A DNA stretch of 38,771 nucleotides from Terriglobia bacterium (GTDB lineage: Bacteria; Acidobacteriota; Terriglobia; Terriglobales; Acidobacteriaceae), in contig JAIQET010000046.1 in assembly GCA_020073645.1 (NCBI GenBank), positions 1 to 38,771 on the forward strand. Reading direction: 5' to 3'. The notes below the pieces were generated by a model. The model saw only the letters and a program-made list of their open reading frames with translations. It was not told the DNA's origin and made no database searches. This document shows, piece after piece, positions 16,601-25,164 of this stretch (its first letter is position 1; every line of letters begins with the position of its first letter). The translations under genes were made by a program, and so were the position numbers.

Positions 16601-17241
16601 CCGATTTCGATATCCGGCATCGGCTGGTCTTGAGCTACTTGTATGAGCTGCCGATTGGACGAGGCAAGGCGTTTCTCGGCAACGCCAGCGGGGCACTCAA
16701 CCAGATTATCGGCGGCTGGCAAGTCGGTGGTATTACCAGCTTCTCCACCGGAAACTGGTTCACCATTCTCGACGCCAACAGCTTCTCGAACTCTGACGGC
16801 CAGTCCCGTCCCGACCTGGTCGCCGATCCTTTCAGGGCCGGCCCGGTTCCTGCAAATCCCGACCCCAACTGCCAGTTGACAATTTCCCAGGGCGGGTTAG
16901 CGGCGGATCGCACTCGCACTATAACGTCATGGGTCAACCCCTGCGCCTTCACCGATCCGGGTTTCGGCTCGTTCGGCAACGTCGGCCGTAACACGGTTCC
17001 GGGTCCCGGGTACCAGATTTGGGATATGTCGCTGTTCAAGAACTTCAGCATCACCGAGCGCACCAAACTGGAGTTCCGGGCAGAGTTCTTCAATGTGTGG
17101 AATCACCCCAACCTGCAGTTCGCCAAGTCCGGACCGCAGAACTCGATCAGTACCACCACGTTCAATAGCTCGCAATTCGGATTCCTGACTGCGGCCCGCG
17201 ACCCGCGTCAGATCCAGTTCGCGCTGAAGCTTTCGTTCTAG
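13672..17241 (+). CDS. TonB-dependent receptor, Oar-like, with carboxypeptidase-regulatory domain
   Basis: A 1189-residue outer-membrane protein with a signal peptide (about 1-28, cleavage after AWA). A carboxypeptidase-regulatory-like domain follows (GSIVGTVKDQTGAVVAGAKV, YVASNLRVGRYTVTVEHPGFKK). The plug region contains LPLNGRNFAQLALLT and GASNNSN-like loops, and a long 22-strand-type barrel ends in FALKLSF with a terminal Phe, as expected for outer-membrane insertion. This large Oar/SusC-like type is expanded in Acidobacteria and takes up oligosaccharides or other large substrates using TonB energy. The ATG at 13672 follows AGGAGG. It lies 31 nt before the GH2 gene, suggesting a matched importer and hydrolase. 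No SusD-like gene is seen nearby. Confidence 0.9.
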   Translation: MPSLASSRLSVFILAVVCIALAATAWAQKDTGSIVGTVKDQTGAVVAGAKVTVTDIERGITFDATTNQSGEYVASNLRVGRYTVTVEHPGFKKAVSVPVSLDVQQRIPVNVTLEVGAITEAVEVTGATPLLETETSELGQVVDRKRMANLPLNGRNFAQLALLTAGTAPSEPGARDEGGFGFSASGARSLQNNFLLDGVDNNSNLPDLLNETNYVIQPSVEALEEFKVQTNAYSAEFGRGNGAIINATIKSGTNQFHGSVYEFLRNEKFDAKNFFDLADRPIAPYKQNQFGATFGGPLLKNKMFFFVDYEGLRIRQAQTLASTVPTDDQLNGSFLAQLDTTSQVFFAPDPTQPDVTFPTLDCGGNPTFAGEIFDTRQTANLNSAFDQRGNPTGLCGVPFAGNQIGEFDPLAAAILKLYPRANVNGSGFNYLSNPVRTENRNNFDVRVDQKFTEKDFAFFRFSYEDQPSAIPGPFDTTGGDGGGFFGGVEDNAYRSFATSWTHLFRPQLINEFRLGYNRINSQRQQINFDKSSEQLLNFPGGFPGIPNLPNNGGLPQLTFSDVSQIGSPTFLPSHEIQNTYSFLDNLTWVRGNHSFKFGTEVRFEQFTIFQPAASRGTLDFGPQFTDNPGNPGNGGSGLASFLIGLSDGGSINNYHDIDYRRPVYAFYAQDDWKVTPRLTLNLGLRYELFTTVKEKNNQQATFDLATDSLIVPKGLNVTLNPALADIIPLKAIGSRGLISPDRNNFAPRIGLAYQATDKLVVRAGYGIFYGGSEAGPYSNPSMGFNPPFFAIQNFNNPCGQSAASAVQDCSLASAGIPTLSAGFPANALVDPNTPLLFSIDPHLVTPYTQQWHLSTQYELPGNTVFEATYAGSRGLKQYIYLNGNQALPDPRPDPPPLDTRRPFPPIDGFIGWFRSAGQSNYNSLQLRAEKRFSHGLSFLVAYTWAHALDIASNADLGAQNGGDFRFYQTPNREYGNADFDIRHRLVLSYLYELPIGRGKAFLGNASGALNQIIGGWQVGGITSFSTGNWFTILDANSFSNSDGQSRPDLVADPFRAGPVPANPDPNCQLTISQGGLAADRTRTITSWVNPCAFTDPGFGSFGNVGRNTVPGPGYQIWDMSLFKNFSITERTKLEFRAEFFNVWNHPNLQFAKSGPQNSISTTTFNSSQFGFLTAARDPRQIQFALKLSF

Positions 17242-17272
17242 AGACTCAGGCAAAAAGCGGCGGTCTGCGACC

Positions 17273-20020
17273 ATGAAGGGGAACCTGGCCTTCGGATGTG
17301 CACTGGTGTTTCTTCTTCTGGGGACTCTGCTGTCTCAAGGCTTCGCCTCTCCGGAATCTCCCAACCTCACCGAACTGCAGAGCGGATGGCGGATGACCTC
17401 GGCAAGGAATGTTTCTGGCGATGATGCCCTGGTGTCCCAGCCGACCTATGACGCGTCGGGATGGTACTCCGTGCAGCGCATGCCGGCCACCGTGCTGCAG
17501 ATCCTGGAGGACAACGGCGTTTACAAGAACCTTTATTACAGCATGAACCTCGCCACTCCAGAAGAACTCTGGAAGCAGGACTGGTGGTACCGCACCACGT
17601 TCACCGCTCCCGCAGGGCAGGAGGTGTATTCGCTCATCTTCAAGGGGATCAATTACCGGGCCGACATTTGGCTCAACGGGCATCGAGTGGCAAGCCGCTG
17701 GCAAGCAGTCGGCATGTACAACGAGTTCGAATTCGATGTCACCGAGTTTGTGGTTGCCGGAGGTTCCAATGTGCTGGCGGTGAAAGTCACTCCGGAGCAG
17801 GGTTTGACGGAACGCATCGAATTGGGCGATAGCTGGCTCGACTGGATCAATTGGAAATACATTGGCTACCACGATGCGGAAAAGCATCTGGATATTCCGT
17901 TCGTGCCCGACCGCAATGCGGGAGTCTGGAAACGGGTGTACCTGAGCAGCACGGGGGCGGTTACGATTCGGAATGCTTACGTTGCGACCGCGCTTCCGCT
18001 GCCCGCGACCAGCCCGGCATCTCTCACGGTGTATTGCGACTTGAGCAACAGTACGTCAAAGCCAGTCTCGGGGACGTTGTACGGTGAAATTTCCCGTCCC
18101 GGCAAGCCGAGTGTCAAGTTCGAACGGAGTGTGTCACTGGTTCGCAACCAGACTCAGGAGGTCACGCTTACACCGGCAGACTATCCTCAGCTGTCGGTCA
18201 CGAATCCTGACTTGTGGTGGCCCTATCGCTGGGGTGAGCCGAACCTGTATCACCTCGAGCTCCGCTTTGAAGCGAACCACAAGATCTCCGATTCCCAAGC
18301 CATTGACTTCGGCATCCGCCAAATTACGCCGCGCCGCGATTCTGACAGCAGTTTTCCTGAGATCGGTGGCGGCGGAAACTTCTACTTACAGATCAACGGA
18401 AGGGATTATCTGATCCGTGGCGGCGTGTACAGCCCGGATCTGCTGTTCAAGAACGATCCCGAACGCGACGCGGCCACGATGCGCTACGTCAAGGACCTCG
18501 GTTTGAATCTGATCCGCTGGGAGCTGAAGATCGCCGACGACAGCATGATTGAGCGCGCGGACCGCGAAGGCGTACCCGTGATGCTGGGCTGGATGTGCTG
18601 CGCGCAGTGGGAGCACTGGGAGCTGTGGAGCGCTGAAGACCAATGGGTCGCCCGCGCCAGCTTGCGTGCCCGCATTCGCGAGCTTCGCTCCCATCCCTCG
18701 GTGGTCATCTGGGCCAATGGCAGCGACGGACTGCCGCCCGATCCCGTGCTCAGCGACTACCGCCAGATTCTCCGGGAACTGCACTGGCAGAACGCCGCCG
18801 TGGATACCGTCTCCAACTACAACCGCTCCTGGAACGGCATTCACATGGTGGGTCCGTACGTCTGGCGGCCGCCGTACTACTGGTTTAGCGACAAGTACGG
18901 CCCGGCGCGAGGCTCTTCCGCCGAGGAAGGCGACAACGAGACCATTCCGCCGCTCGAAAGCCTTAAGAAATTCATCCCGCCGGACAAGCTATGGCCCATC
19001 AACGAATCCTGGTATTTTCACGCGGGCGCCAACGAGGGGAACAGCACTCTTGAAAATATCCAGAGGGTGCTGGACAAGCGCTACGGGCCATCCAGCAGCG
19101 CGGAGGAATTTTCCAGGAAGGCGCAGCTCGCTCACTACGAGGATGTCCGTGCCCAGTACGAGACCTATGCCACCCACTGGGACAATCGCAAGATGACAGT
19201 GCACTGGATGATGAACAATCCGTGGCCGTCGCTCTTCGGACATCTCTTCGATTACTACTTCAAGCAGGGTGGAGGATACTTCGGCGCGAAGAAAGCTCTG
19301 CGTCGGGTCGGCGTGGTGTGGGACTACTACGCCACCGGCGACCGGAACACGGCCAAGGTCTACGTCGCAAACCAGACCCTCGAGCCACTCAATCACCTCA
19401 GGGTGTCGCTGGCGTCCTACAGCCTCGACGGCGGCCGGAAGTATTTCAACGAGGTGAAGGATTTCAGCATCGGACCGAGCACTTCGGCCGAGGCGATGAC
19501 GGTGGGCCGAATTGCGAATGTGGGTCCCGTCTATCTGGTGCGCTGCGAACTGCGCGACGCAAACAATAAGCTCCTGGCGGACAACGTGTACTGGGAATCC
19601 ATCACGCGTGACGATCTGGGCGAGCCGAAAAACGACGAGCAGTTCAAGACGAATCTGGTGAAGTGGGCCGACCTGTCTGCCCTGAACACCATGCCCCCGG
19701 CCGAGGTGAAAGTTTCCGGCAACTTCTCCCAAGCTAACGGCGAGGAGACCGCAACCATCGTGCTGACCAACAACTCAAGTCACGTGGCCTTCTTCCTGCG
19801 CGCGGAAGTCACGAATGGCGTGGATGGTGAGGAAGTTCTGCCGGTTACCTACGACGACAACTATGTCACCGTGTTTCCTCACGAGATGCGGACAATCGTC
19901 GCCAAATTCACCGTGCCCGCGCGAGCCAGCTGGTCGCCTGCCATTCGGCTTGAAGGTTACAACGTGGGCAAGAAGGTGCTACCCCTCAAGGAGTTGCGTA
20001 CAGCGGGATCCACGAACTGA
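17273..20020 (+). CDS. GH2 glycosidase, exo-beta-D-glucosaminidase-like
   Basis: A 915-residue secreted GH2 enzyme with a signal peptide (1-25). The N-terminal jelly-roll (WWYRTTFTAP, GINYRADIWLNGHRV) is followed by immunoglobulin-like domains and a barrel with FGIRQI and LIRGGVYSPDLLF. The putative acid/base site is HPSVVIWANGSDGLPP (Asp485), where beta-galactosidases and mannosidases have NE. The putative nucleophile is Glu551 in SSAEEGDNETIP. The S-D form and the E-x6-IP spacing match the exo-beta-D-glucosaminidase (CsxA) subgroup as I recall it, which removes glucosamine from chitosan ends. C-terminal beta domains finish the protein. The substrate call is moderate; the GH2 membership is firm. 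Confidence 0.85.
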   Translation: MKGNLAFGCALVFLLLGTLLSQGFASPESPNLTELQSGWRMTSARNVSGDDALVSQPTYDASGWYSVQRMPATVLQILEDNGVYKNLYYSMNLATPEELWKQDWWYRTTFTAPAGQEVYSLIFKGINYRADIWLNGHRVASRWQAVGMYNEFEFDVTEFVVAGGSNVLAVKVTPEQGLTERIELGDSWLDWINWKYIGYHDAEKHLDIPFVPDRNAGVWKRVYLSSTGAVTIRNAYVATALPLPATSPASLTVYCDLSNSTSKPVSGTLYGEISRPGKPSVKFERSVSLVRNQTQEVTLTPADYPQLSVTNPDLWWPYRWGEPNLYHLELRFEANHKISDSQAIDFGIRQITPRRDSDSSFPEIGGGGNFYLQINGRDYLIRGGVYSPDLLFKNDPERDAATMRYVKDLGLNLIRWELKIADDSMIERADREGVPVMLGWMCCAQWEHWELWSAEDQWVARASLRARIRELRSHPSVVIWANGSDGLPPDPVLSDYRQILRELHWQNAAVDTVSNYNRSWNGIHMVGPYVWRPPYYWFSDKYGPARGSSAEEGDNETIPPLESLKKFIPPDKLWPINESWYFHAGANEGNSTLENIQRVLDKRYGPSSSAEEFSRKAQLAHYEDVRAQYETYATHWDNRKMTVHWMMNNPWPSLFGHLFDYYFKQGGGYFGAKKALRRVGVVWDYYATGDRNTAKVYVANQTLEPLNHLRVSLASYSLDGGRKYFNEVKDFSIGPSTSAEAMTVGRIANVGPVYLVRCELRDANNKLLADNVYWESITRDDLGEPKNDEQFKTNLVKWADLSALNTMPPAEVKVSGNFSQANGEETATIVLTNNSSHVAFFLRAEVTNGVDGEEVLPVTYDDNYVTVFPHEMRTIVAKFTVPARASWSPAIRLEGYNVGKKVLPLKELRTAGSTN

Positions 20021-20147
20021 GCGGGAAACTCCACCTCAACCCGCGAAATCACCGACTCAAAAGCAAGCGGAATGCTAGGATTTACCTGGTGCCGCGCGCT
20101 CAGTTTCATTTGGATAAGCGCCGATTCGCGGTCTCTGCGGGCAACTT

Positions 20148-21395
20148 ATGCAGATGTTCCTGGACATCTTCGCGCAAATCTTCCGCACTTTGTGGGCGCA
20201 CAAGCTGCGCTCCTTCCTGACCATGTTCGGCATCGCATGGGGTGTGGGGTCGTTGTTGCTGCTGGTTGGCCTGGGTGAAGGTTTTCGCTCGGGCAACAAG
20301 CGCGAGATGGAGCAGTACGGCAAAAACATCATGTTTATCTTTCCCGGTCGGGCCCCGGTGGTGCAGGGCAACATGAGCTCTGCACGCACCTACCTGCTTA
20401 CCTACCAGGACTATGCGGACATCCGCAGAGAAGCTCCTCATGTGCGCAATGCCACGCCGGTGCTGGCGCGCACCGACCTTCATGCGGTCAGCGAGTTTGC
20501 TACGGCCAATGGCGAGGTCATCGGCGTGGAACCGCAGTACGGGGAGATCCGCTATCTTCCGCTCAAGCAGGGACGCTGGCTCAACGGCCTGGACGAAACC
20601 CAGAAGCGCAACGTCGTTGTCCTGGGCGATGAATTGACGCGAAACCTGTTTCCCGGGCGTCCCGCCGTGGGGGCAACCATTCTGCTCAACGGTCTGAGGT
20701 TCGAAGTCATCGGCAGCCTGCAGCGTGTGGGCCGCGGGGATGACAACTCCACCAACATGCGCGGCTATATTCCTTATCAGGTGATGGCCACCTACTTTCC
20801 GCTCAAGGGCGAGGGACGGGAGAATGCCATCTCCTTCATCAACTACCAGCCCCGCGTGACCGATGAGCACGTGCTCGCCCAGGAAGATGCCCGCAAGATC
20901 ATCGCCCGCAACCACGGCTTCGATTACCACGATGAAAACGCCTTCGAGGGGTGGGACACCATTCAGCAATCCAAGATGGTGGGCTCGATCTTCGACGCGA
21001 TGAATGTGTTTCTGGGCAGCGTGGGACTGGTAACGCTGGCACTGGGCGCGATCGGGGTGATCAACATCATGCTGGTCGCGGTCACCGAGCGTACCCACGA
21101 GATCGGATTGCGCAAGGCCCTGGGCGCCACGAACCGCAGCATTCTGCTGCAGTTTTTTCTGGAAGGAACTCTTCTCACGCTGCTCAGCGGGCTGATTGGA
21201 ATGGGCTTTGCCGCCGGATTAATGGCGGTCATGGACACGCAGCAGGGCCCCGGTGGTTTTGATCCTCCCAGAATCGTGCCCATGTCGGCGATCGTGGCGA
21301 TCGGCAGCCTGACCCTGGCGGGGGTGGCCGCAGGACTCTATCCCGCACGCAAAGCCGCGATGCTGCAGCCGGTGGAAGCGCTGCGGCAGGAGTAA
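20148..21395 (+). CDS. MacB/FtsX-type ABC permease (first of pair)
   Basis: A 415-residue inner-membrane protein with MacB architecture but no fused ATPase. It has an N-terminal transmembrane helix after FRTLWAHKLRSFLTMFGIAWGV. A large periplasmic core domain (about 50-270) follows, with NVVVLGDELTRNLFPG and VGATILLNGLRFEVIGSL. The FtsX domain then supplies three C-terminal helices (GSVGLVTLALGAIGVINIML, then ERTHEIGLRKALGAT, then VAAGLYPARKAAMLQPVEALR). MacB-type systems use mechanotransmission to export peptides, antibiotics or lipoproteins. No ATPase or membrane-fusion gene is in the window. It is followed at 3 nt by a second permease, implying a heterodimer. Confidence 0.9.
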   Translation: MQMFLDIFAQIFRTLWAHKLRSFLTMFGIAWGVGSLLLLVGLGEGFRSGNKREMEQYGKNIMFIFPGRAPVVQGNMSSARTYLLTYQDYADIRREAPHVRNATPVLARTDLHAVSEFATANGEVIGVEPQYGEIRYLPLKQGRWLNGLDETQKRNVVVLGDELTRNLFPGRPAVGATILLNGLRFEVIGSLQRVGRGDDNSTNMRGYIPYQVMATYFPLKGEGRENAISFINYQPRVTDEHVLAQEDARKIIARNHGFDYHDENAFEGWDTIQQSKMVGSIFDAMNVFLGSVGLVTLALGAIGVINIMLVAVTERTHEIGLRKALGATNRSILLQFFLEGTLLTLLSGLIGMGFAAGLMAVMDTQQGPGGFDPPRIVPMSAIVAIGSLTLAGVAAGLYPARKAAMLQPVEALRQE

Positions 21396-21398
21396 GTC

Positions 21399-22640
21399 AT
21401 GCTTAAGGACGTGCTGCGCGAAGCCTACAGCGCCATGCGCCACAACCGGCGCCGCACCGCGCTGACCATGCTGGGCATGGCCTGGGGCATCGCCACGGTG
21501 GTCATGCTGCTCGCCTACGGCGACGGCTTTGGCCAGGCTTGCGCCAACATCTTCGCCCAGTTCGGCACCAAGCTGATGATAGTGGTTCCCGGCCAAACCT
21601 CAATGCAAGCCGGAGGGCAGAAGGCGGGCATTCCCATCCGCCTCACTATGGAGGATGTGGACATCCTCACCACCAATATCCCGCAGATCAGCCACATCAC
21701 CCCGGAAGTGGGGAAGCAAGCCAGCATGCAGTACGACACGCGCAGCTTCAATTTCGAAGTGTCCGGCAACTATCCCAACGTGTATTCCATCCGCGCACTC
21801 AAGCTGGCGCAGGGCCGCTTCTACAACCAGGAAGACGAGATGGAGCGCGCCCGCGTCACCATTCTCGGCTCCGAGGCCAAGGAAAAGCTGTTCTCAGGAC
21901 GCAACGCGCTGGGCGAACGCATCCGCATCGACGGCATCAGCTTCGAAGTCATCGGTGTCTTAGGCTCGAAGATGCAGGAGGGGGAAAGCGACATTAACCG
22001 CGTCGCCTACGTCCCTTTCAGCACCGTGCGCGACCTGACCGACACACACTACCTCAACTCCATCTGGTTCAACTACGAGACCACGGAGTACAAGAGGCTG
22101 GAGCAGTCGGTGCGCGCGGTGATGGCCATCCAGCACAAGTTCAACCAGAGCGACCGCCGCGCCCTGCTGGTGTTCAACCTGATGGAACAGGTCCACCAGT
22201 TCGAAGTCATCACGCTCGGTCTCAAGATTCTGCTCGGCTTCATCGGTACGCTTACGCTGGGCATCGGCGGCGTCGGACTGATGAACATCATGCTGGTCTC
22301 GGTGACCCAGCGCACCCGGGAAATCGGGGTGGAGAAGGCGTTGGGGGCGCGCCGGAGGCACATCCTCGTCCAATTCCTGGCGGAAGCCCTGGCCATCACT
22401 TTCATGGGGGGAGTGCTGGGAGTGATGCTGGCCTACGCCGTCGCGCTCTCTGTCGGACGGCTTACGCTTTACAGCGCCATGGCCAAGAATGCCGAAGCCG
22501 GCGACATCCGCCTGGCCATTCACCTCGGCACGTTGTTCGTGGCCACGCTGATCCTCACCATGGTAGGACTGATCAGTGGCATGATCCCCGCTGTGCGCGC
22601 CTCGCGCCTCGACCCCATTGAGGCTCTACGCTACGAATGA
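21399..22640 (+). CDS. MacB/FtsX-type ABC permease (second of pair)
   Basis: A 413-residue paralogue of the preceding permease. It has an N-terminal helix (MRHNRRRTALTMLGMAWGIA), a periplasmic MacB core (VTILGSEAKEKLFSGRNALGER, IDGISFEVIGVLG) and C-terminal FtsX helices with TQRTREIGVEKALGARR and IPAVRASRLDPIEALRYE. The CAGGAG ribosome site lies inside the end of the first permease gene and the gap is only 3 nt, so expression is coupled. Together they probably form the membrane part of an exporter whose ATPase is encoded elsewhere. The 123 bp after the stop show no gene. Confidence 0.9.
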   Translation: MLKDVLREAYSAMRHNRRRTALTMLGMAWGIATVVMLLAYGDGFGQACANIFAQFGTKLMIVVPGQTSMQAGGQKAGIPIRLTMEDVDILTTNIPQISHITPEVGKQASMQYDTRSFNFEVSGNYPNVYSIRALKLAQGRFYNQEDEMERARVTILGSEAKEKLFSGRNALGERIRIDGISFEVIGVLGSKMQEGESDINRVAYVPFSTVRDLTDTHYLNSIWFNYETTEYKRLEQSVRAVMAIQHKFNQSDRRALLVFNLMEQVHQFEVITLGLKILLGFIGTLTLGIGGVGLMNIMLVSVTQRTREIGVEKALGARRRHILVQFLAEALAITFMGGVLGVMLAYAVALSVGRLTLYSAMAKNAEAGDIRLAIHLGTLFVATLILTMVGLISGMIPAVRASRLDPIEALRYE

Positions 22641-22763
22641 AATTGATGGCAACTCGTGCGCTGCACCGGGGTGGGTGGTGGTGGGCAGGGCACTCATTTC
22701 GGCAAGATGCCCAGGGCCGCCAAGCTGCTGCACGATATCCTTCGGTTTTGTGCGGCGGCGATC

Positions 22764-24167
22764 CTACTTCGATGGGTCCCGCTTGTAGCAGAACATGTAA
22801 TCGGTGATCAGAGGTACGGTTGAGACTGTCCGGCTCAACCTCTGCGCGTCCACCAGTTGTGATGGGACCTTGTCCGCCAGAAGCTCATTGGTGAGCAGGA
22901 ATCCGCCGGGCTTAATCATCGAGGCAAGATTCGCGCGCGCGAGCGACTGCTCGAAGGCGCCGTAGTAGATGAATACGTTCGTTCCGATGATCAGATCGAA
23001 CTGTAGCTCGGGTTCGGGGACTCGCAACCGCTGGTAGACAACGTTCATATTGATGGGTGTGATGTGCGTAACCACTTGAGGCCGGATCGCGACCGCTCGG
23101 ATGTGGGTTTCGCCGGCGACCGCGGGCGGCACAGGGACAGGTTTGGTGACAGCGCCGATCTGATCCCCAAGTGTCTGCCAGTATTTGACGAAGTCGGCGA
23201 GATAATCCTGTCCACGCGGCACCGCGCTGTTCCAGGCGAGTTGGACCGTGTAGGCCTTCCCCTTTGCGGCCGCCTTCCGCACACGCTGGAGGTGAACATT
23301 CACGTTCGGGCTGATGTCGAGGGTGACTAGCTCGAGCGATGCCGGGTCCGCCAGTCCCAGCCGCGCCAGCGAGTCCATGACGGCAAAAGGCTGAGTCGTC
23401 TGCAGCGGGTAGAAATCATTCCCGTACTCCTTGTTCGCAAAATCCAGACCAGGACCGACGACGGCGATGCGCCGCACGCTCCCCGGCTTCAACAGCCCGG
23501 TTTTCAGCATCTGCCGGAACTGCAAGTCCAGTGCAAAATCGGGCCAAAGATTGGTATCGAGCGAAATTCCGCGGTCCGCGTAGAGTTGAGAGCGTTCTTC
23601 GATTCCGGCTGACTTCTGCTTCTCACGGTAAGCGTTGAACTCATCTCGCATACGGGCAAGATTGGCGAGCAGGTATTCTTTCAGCCGATCTCTCTCGGCA
23701 GCGGTATCGAAAGAGAAGCCCTTGTTCTCCAGCAGAACCCGCATTTGCTGCATGCGTTCACCGGCCGAGGGAGATCGCAGCGCCCGGATCAGGTCATCGG
23801 CCCGGTGTTCGCCGAACGAATTCACCAGTGTGCTGTGGCCGTACTTGCCAAGGTATTCGCGGTCGATCTGGTATTCCTTGGTGAAGGTAACGCCGAACCG
23901 CAGAAGATTCGTGAGCGTGTCTTCTTCGCCGGTCTCCAGACGCTGCCGGATTACCGCATCTTCCTTCTTCACCCACTCCGCCCACGCCTTCGCATCCAGC
24001 TGAGAACCGGCCTGCTTCAACTCGGACGGCAGGGATTCTCCCATCACGCGGAGAACGGGTTTCGCGGATTCGAACGAAATGAACTCAGCAGTGGATACCT
24101 GGCATCTGCCGGGAAGGGTCAAAGCGCCGGCAACCATAAGAAGCAGGTACGCAGGAGCCTTCTTCAT
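22764..24167 (-). CDS. Secreted protein with CheR-like SAM-methyltransferase fold
   Basis: A 467-residue protein starting with a signal peptide (MKKAPAYLLLMVAGALTLPG, about 1-22). A helical region of about 180 residues follows. The C-terminal half resembles class I methyltransferases of the CheR type: VGPGLDF (238-244) as SAM motif I, VTLDIS (282-287) with the motif II acid, and FDLIIGTNVFIYY (390-402) followed by LARANLASMIKPGGFLLTNE. The last part closely follows the CheR pattern FDLI-NVLIYF...L-PGG-L. A secreted SAM enzyme is odd because the cofactor is cytoplasmic. The start at 24167 has GGAGG upstream; a longer frame exists but lacks support. The function is unknown. Confidence 0.75.
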   Translation of the reverse strand: MKKAPAYLLLMVAGALTLPGRCQVSTAEFISFESAKPVLRVMGESLPSELKQAGSQLDAKAWAEWVKKEDAVIRQRLETGEEDTLTNLLRFGVTFTKEYQIDREYLGKYGHSTLVNSFGEHRADDLIRALRSPSAGERMQQMRVLLENKGFSFDTAAERDRLKEYLLANLARMRDEFNAYREKQKSAGIEERSQLYADRGISLDTNLWPDFALDLQFRQMLKTGLLKPGSVRRIAVVGPGLDFANKEYGNDFYPLQTTQPFAVMDSLARLGLADPASLELVTLDISPNVNVHLQRVRKAAAKGKAYTVQLAWNSAVPRGQDYLADFVKYWQTLGDQIGAVTKPVPVPPAVAGETHIRAVAIRPQVVTHITPINMNVVYQRLRVPEPELQFDLIIGTNVFIYYGAFEQSLARANLASMIKPGGFLLTNELLADKVPSQLVDAQRLSRTVSTVPLITDYMFCYKRDPSK

Positions 24168-24516
24168 GGCGTCCTCCAAGTCCACGGTCGAGGCGCGTGG
24201 TAAGCCCGCACTGTCGGTGCAGAGCATCCTCTCTTCCACATGCATGGTGCTGCTAAGCCCTTGAATCAACTAAGGGAAACAACGACCAGAAACCACGAGC
24301 GTAGCCGTAAAGCGTCAAAAGGCACCGGGAGTGCGAGAAAAAGCCCATTCCCCGAAATCCAGATCACCCGAACAAAACACTCCTTCTGACCGCCCAGGGC
24401 CCATGCTTGTTTATCGCCTCTCAAAGAAGTGCAGAGAAAGGATGCCTTGGGCCAGGACATGCCACCCAACACGCCGAGGTATGTTGGGTGGCAAGCTTTG
24501 GGTCAGGGCGACCAGT
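24168..24516. other. Gene-free gap with a strong palindrome
   Basis: This 349-bp gap lies between the DinB-like gene end and the CheR-like gene start. I see no coding frame I trust. It contains the 12-bp palindrome at 24460-24493 and must hold the promoter of the CheR-like gene, but no clear promoter boxes were found. Confidence 0.5.
24460..24493. terminator. Perfect 12-bp stem-loop downstream of DinB-like gene
   Basis: TGCCACCCAACA (24460-24471) pairs perfectly with TGTTGGGTGGCA (24482-24493) around a 10-nt loop, 24 bp past the end of the DinB-like gene. No T-run follows on either strand. It may be a processing or stability hairpin, or a dispersed palindromic repeat, not a classic intrinsic terminator. 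Confidence 0.55.
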
Positions 24517-25077
24517 TTACCTGCGGCTAGCTGGCGGAACGATGCCGTTCATGCGCAGGTATTCCACCATTTGTCCGTAGTGATCGTAGGAGTGGGCCAC
24601 CGCGTCAACGGCAAACTGAACACGTGTGTTTTGCCTGGCCGTGCCGACCCGCTCTGGCAGCACCGGTGCGACCGCGTTTTTTGCGGTGACGGTCGCTGCG
24701 GACCGATGCAGCGCAGCGAACGAGCCCTTGAGGTAATCGAGGATTTCGGCCTTTGATCGTACAGCATCGGGTCCGGTCTCGGCCTCCTGATCAGGGGTGG
24801 GCTTCTGTCCGAGCATGCGCGCGGCCATCCGGTAGTTATTTGCGGCCAAGTGCTTGATTTGCTCGGCGAATGTCCGGGCACCGGTGAACTCGCCCGCGGT
24901 TGGCGCAAAGGAGTATTTCGCCTCCGGCATGGCATCGGCAGCCGAAACAACATCTTTTTCACTGTTGGAGATCCAGAAGTCGAGCGCCTGACTGACGGTG
25001 AGCCTGGTTTGCGCCAGGGCAATGTGGCTAGTGACAGTGATAAGCAGGCAGGACAGAATGCGGAAAGCATTTTTCAT
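24517..25077 (-). CDS. Secreted DinB-like (DUF664-type) putative metalloprotein
   Basis: A 186-residue protein with a signal peptide (MKNAFRILSCLLITVTSHIALAQ written as residues 1-23) and a DinB four-helix bundle. The three expected metal-binding histidines are His76 (AEQIKHLAANNY), His162 and His166 (VAHSYDHYGQM), with the last pair in H-x3-H form. DinB-superfamily proteins include thiol transferases and many of unknown role; the exported form is frequent in Acidobacteria. The start is firm because AAGGAGCT precedes the ATG. It is followed by the strong palindrome and may share a transcript with the small upstream frame. Confidence 0.85.
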   Translation of the reverse strand: MKNAFRILSCLLITVTSHIALAQTRLTVSQALDFWISNSEKDVVSAADAMPEAKYSFAPTAGEFTGARTFAEQIKHLAANNYRMAARMLGQKPTPDQEAETGPDAVRSKAEILDYLKGSFAALHRSAATVTAKNAVAPVLPERVGTARQNTRVQFAVDAVAHSYDHYGQMVEYLRMNGIVPPASRR

Positions 25078-25164
25078 AATAGCTCCTTGAAAAACAAGTT
25101 TTGGGCTAGAGCAAGCGCATGAGCAGATACACGTGTGGCTCCATGCGCAAAACTGGGCTGGGTT

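Noticed and set aside
22641..22763. A short coding remnant between the second permease and the CheR-like gene
   Set aside because: Both strands give short peptides with no start or recognisable motif. It is treated as plain intergenic DNA.
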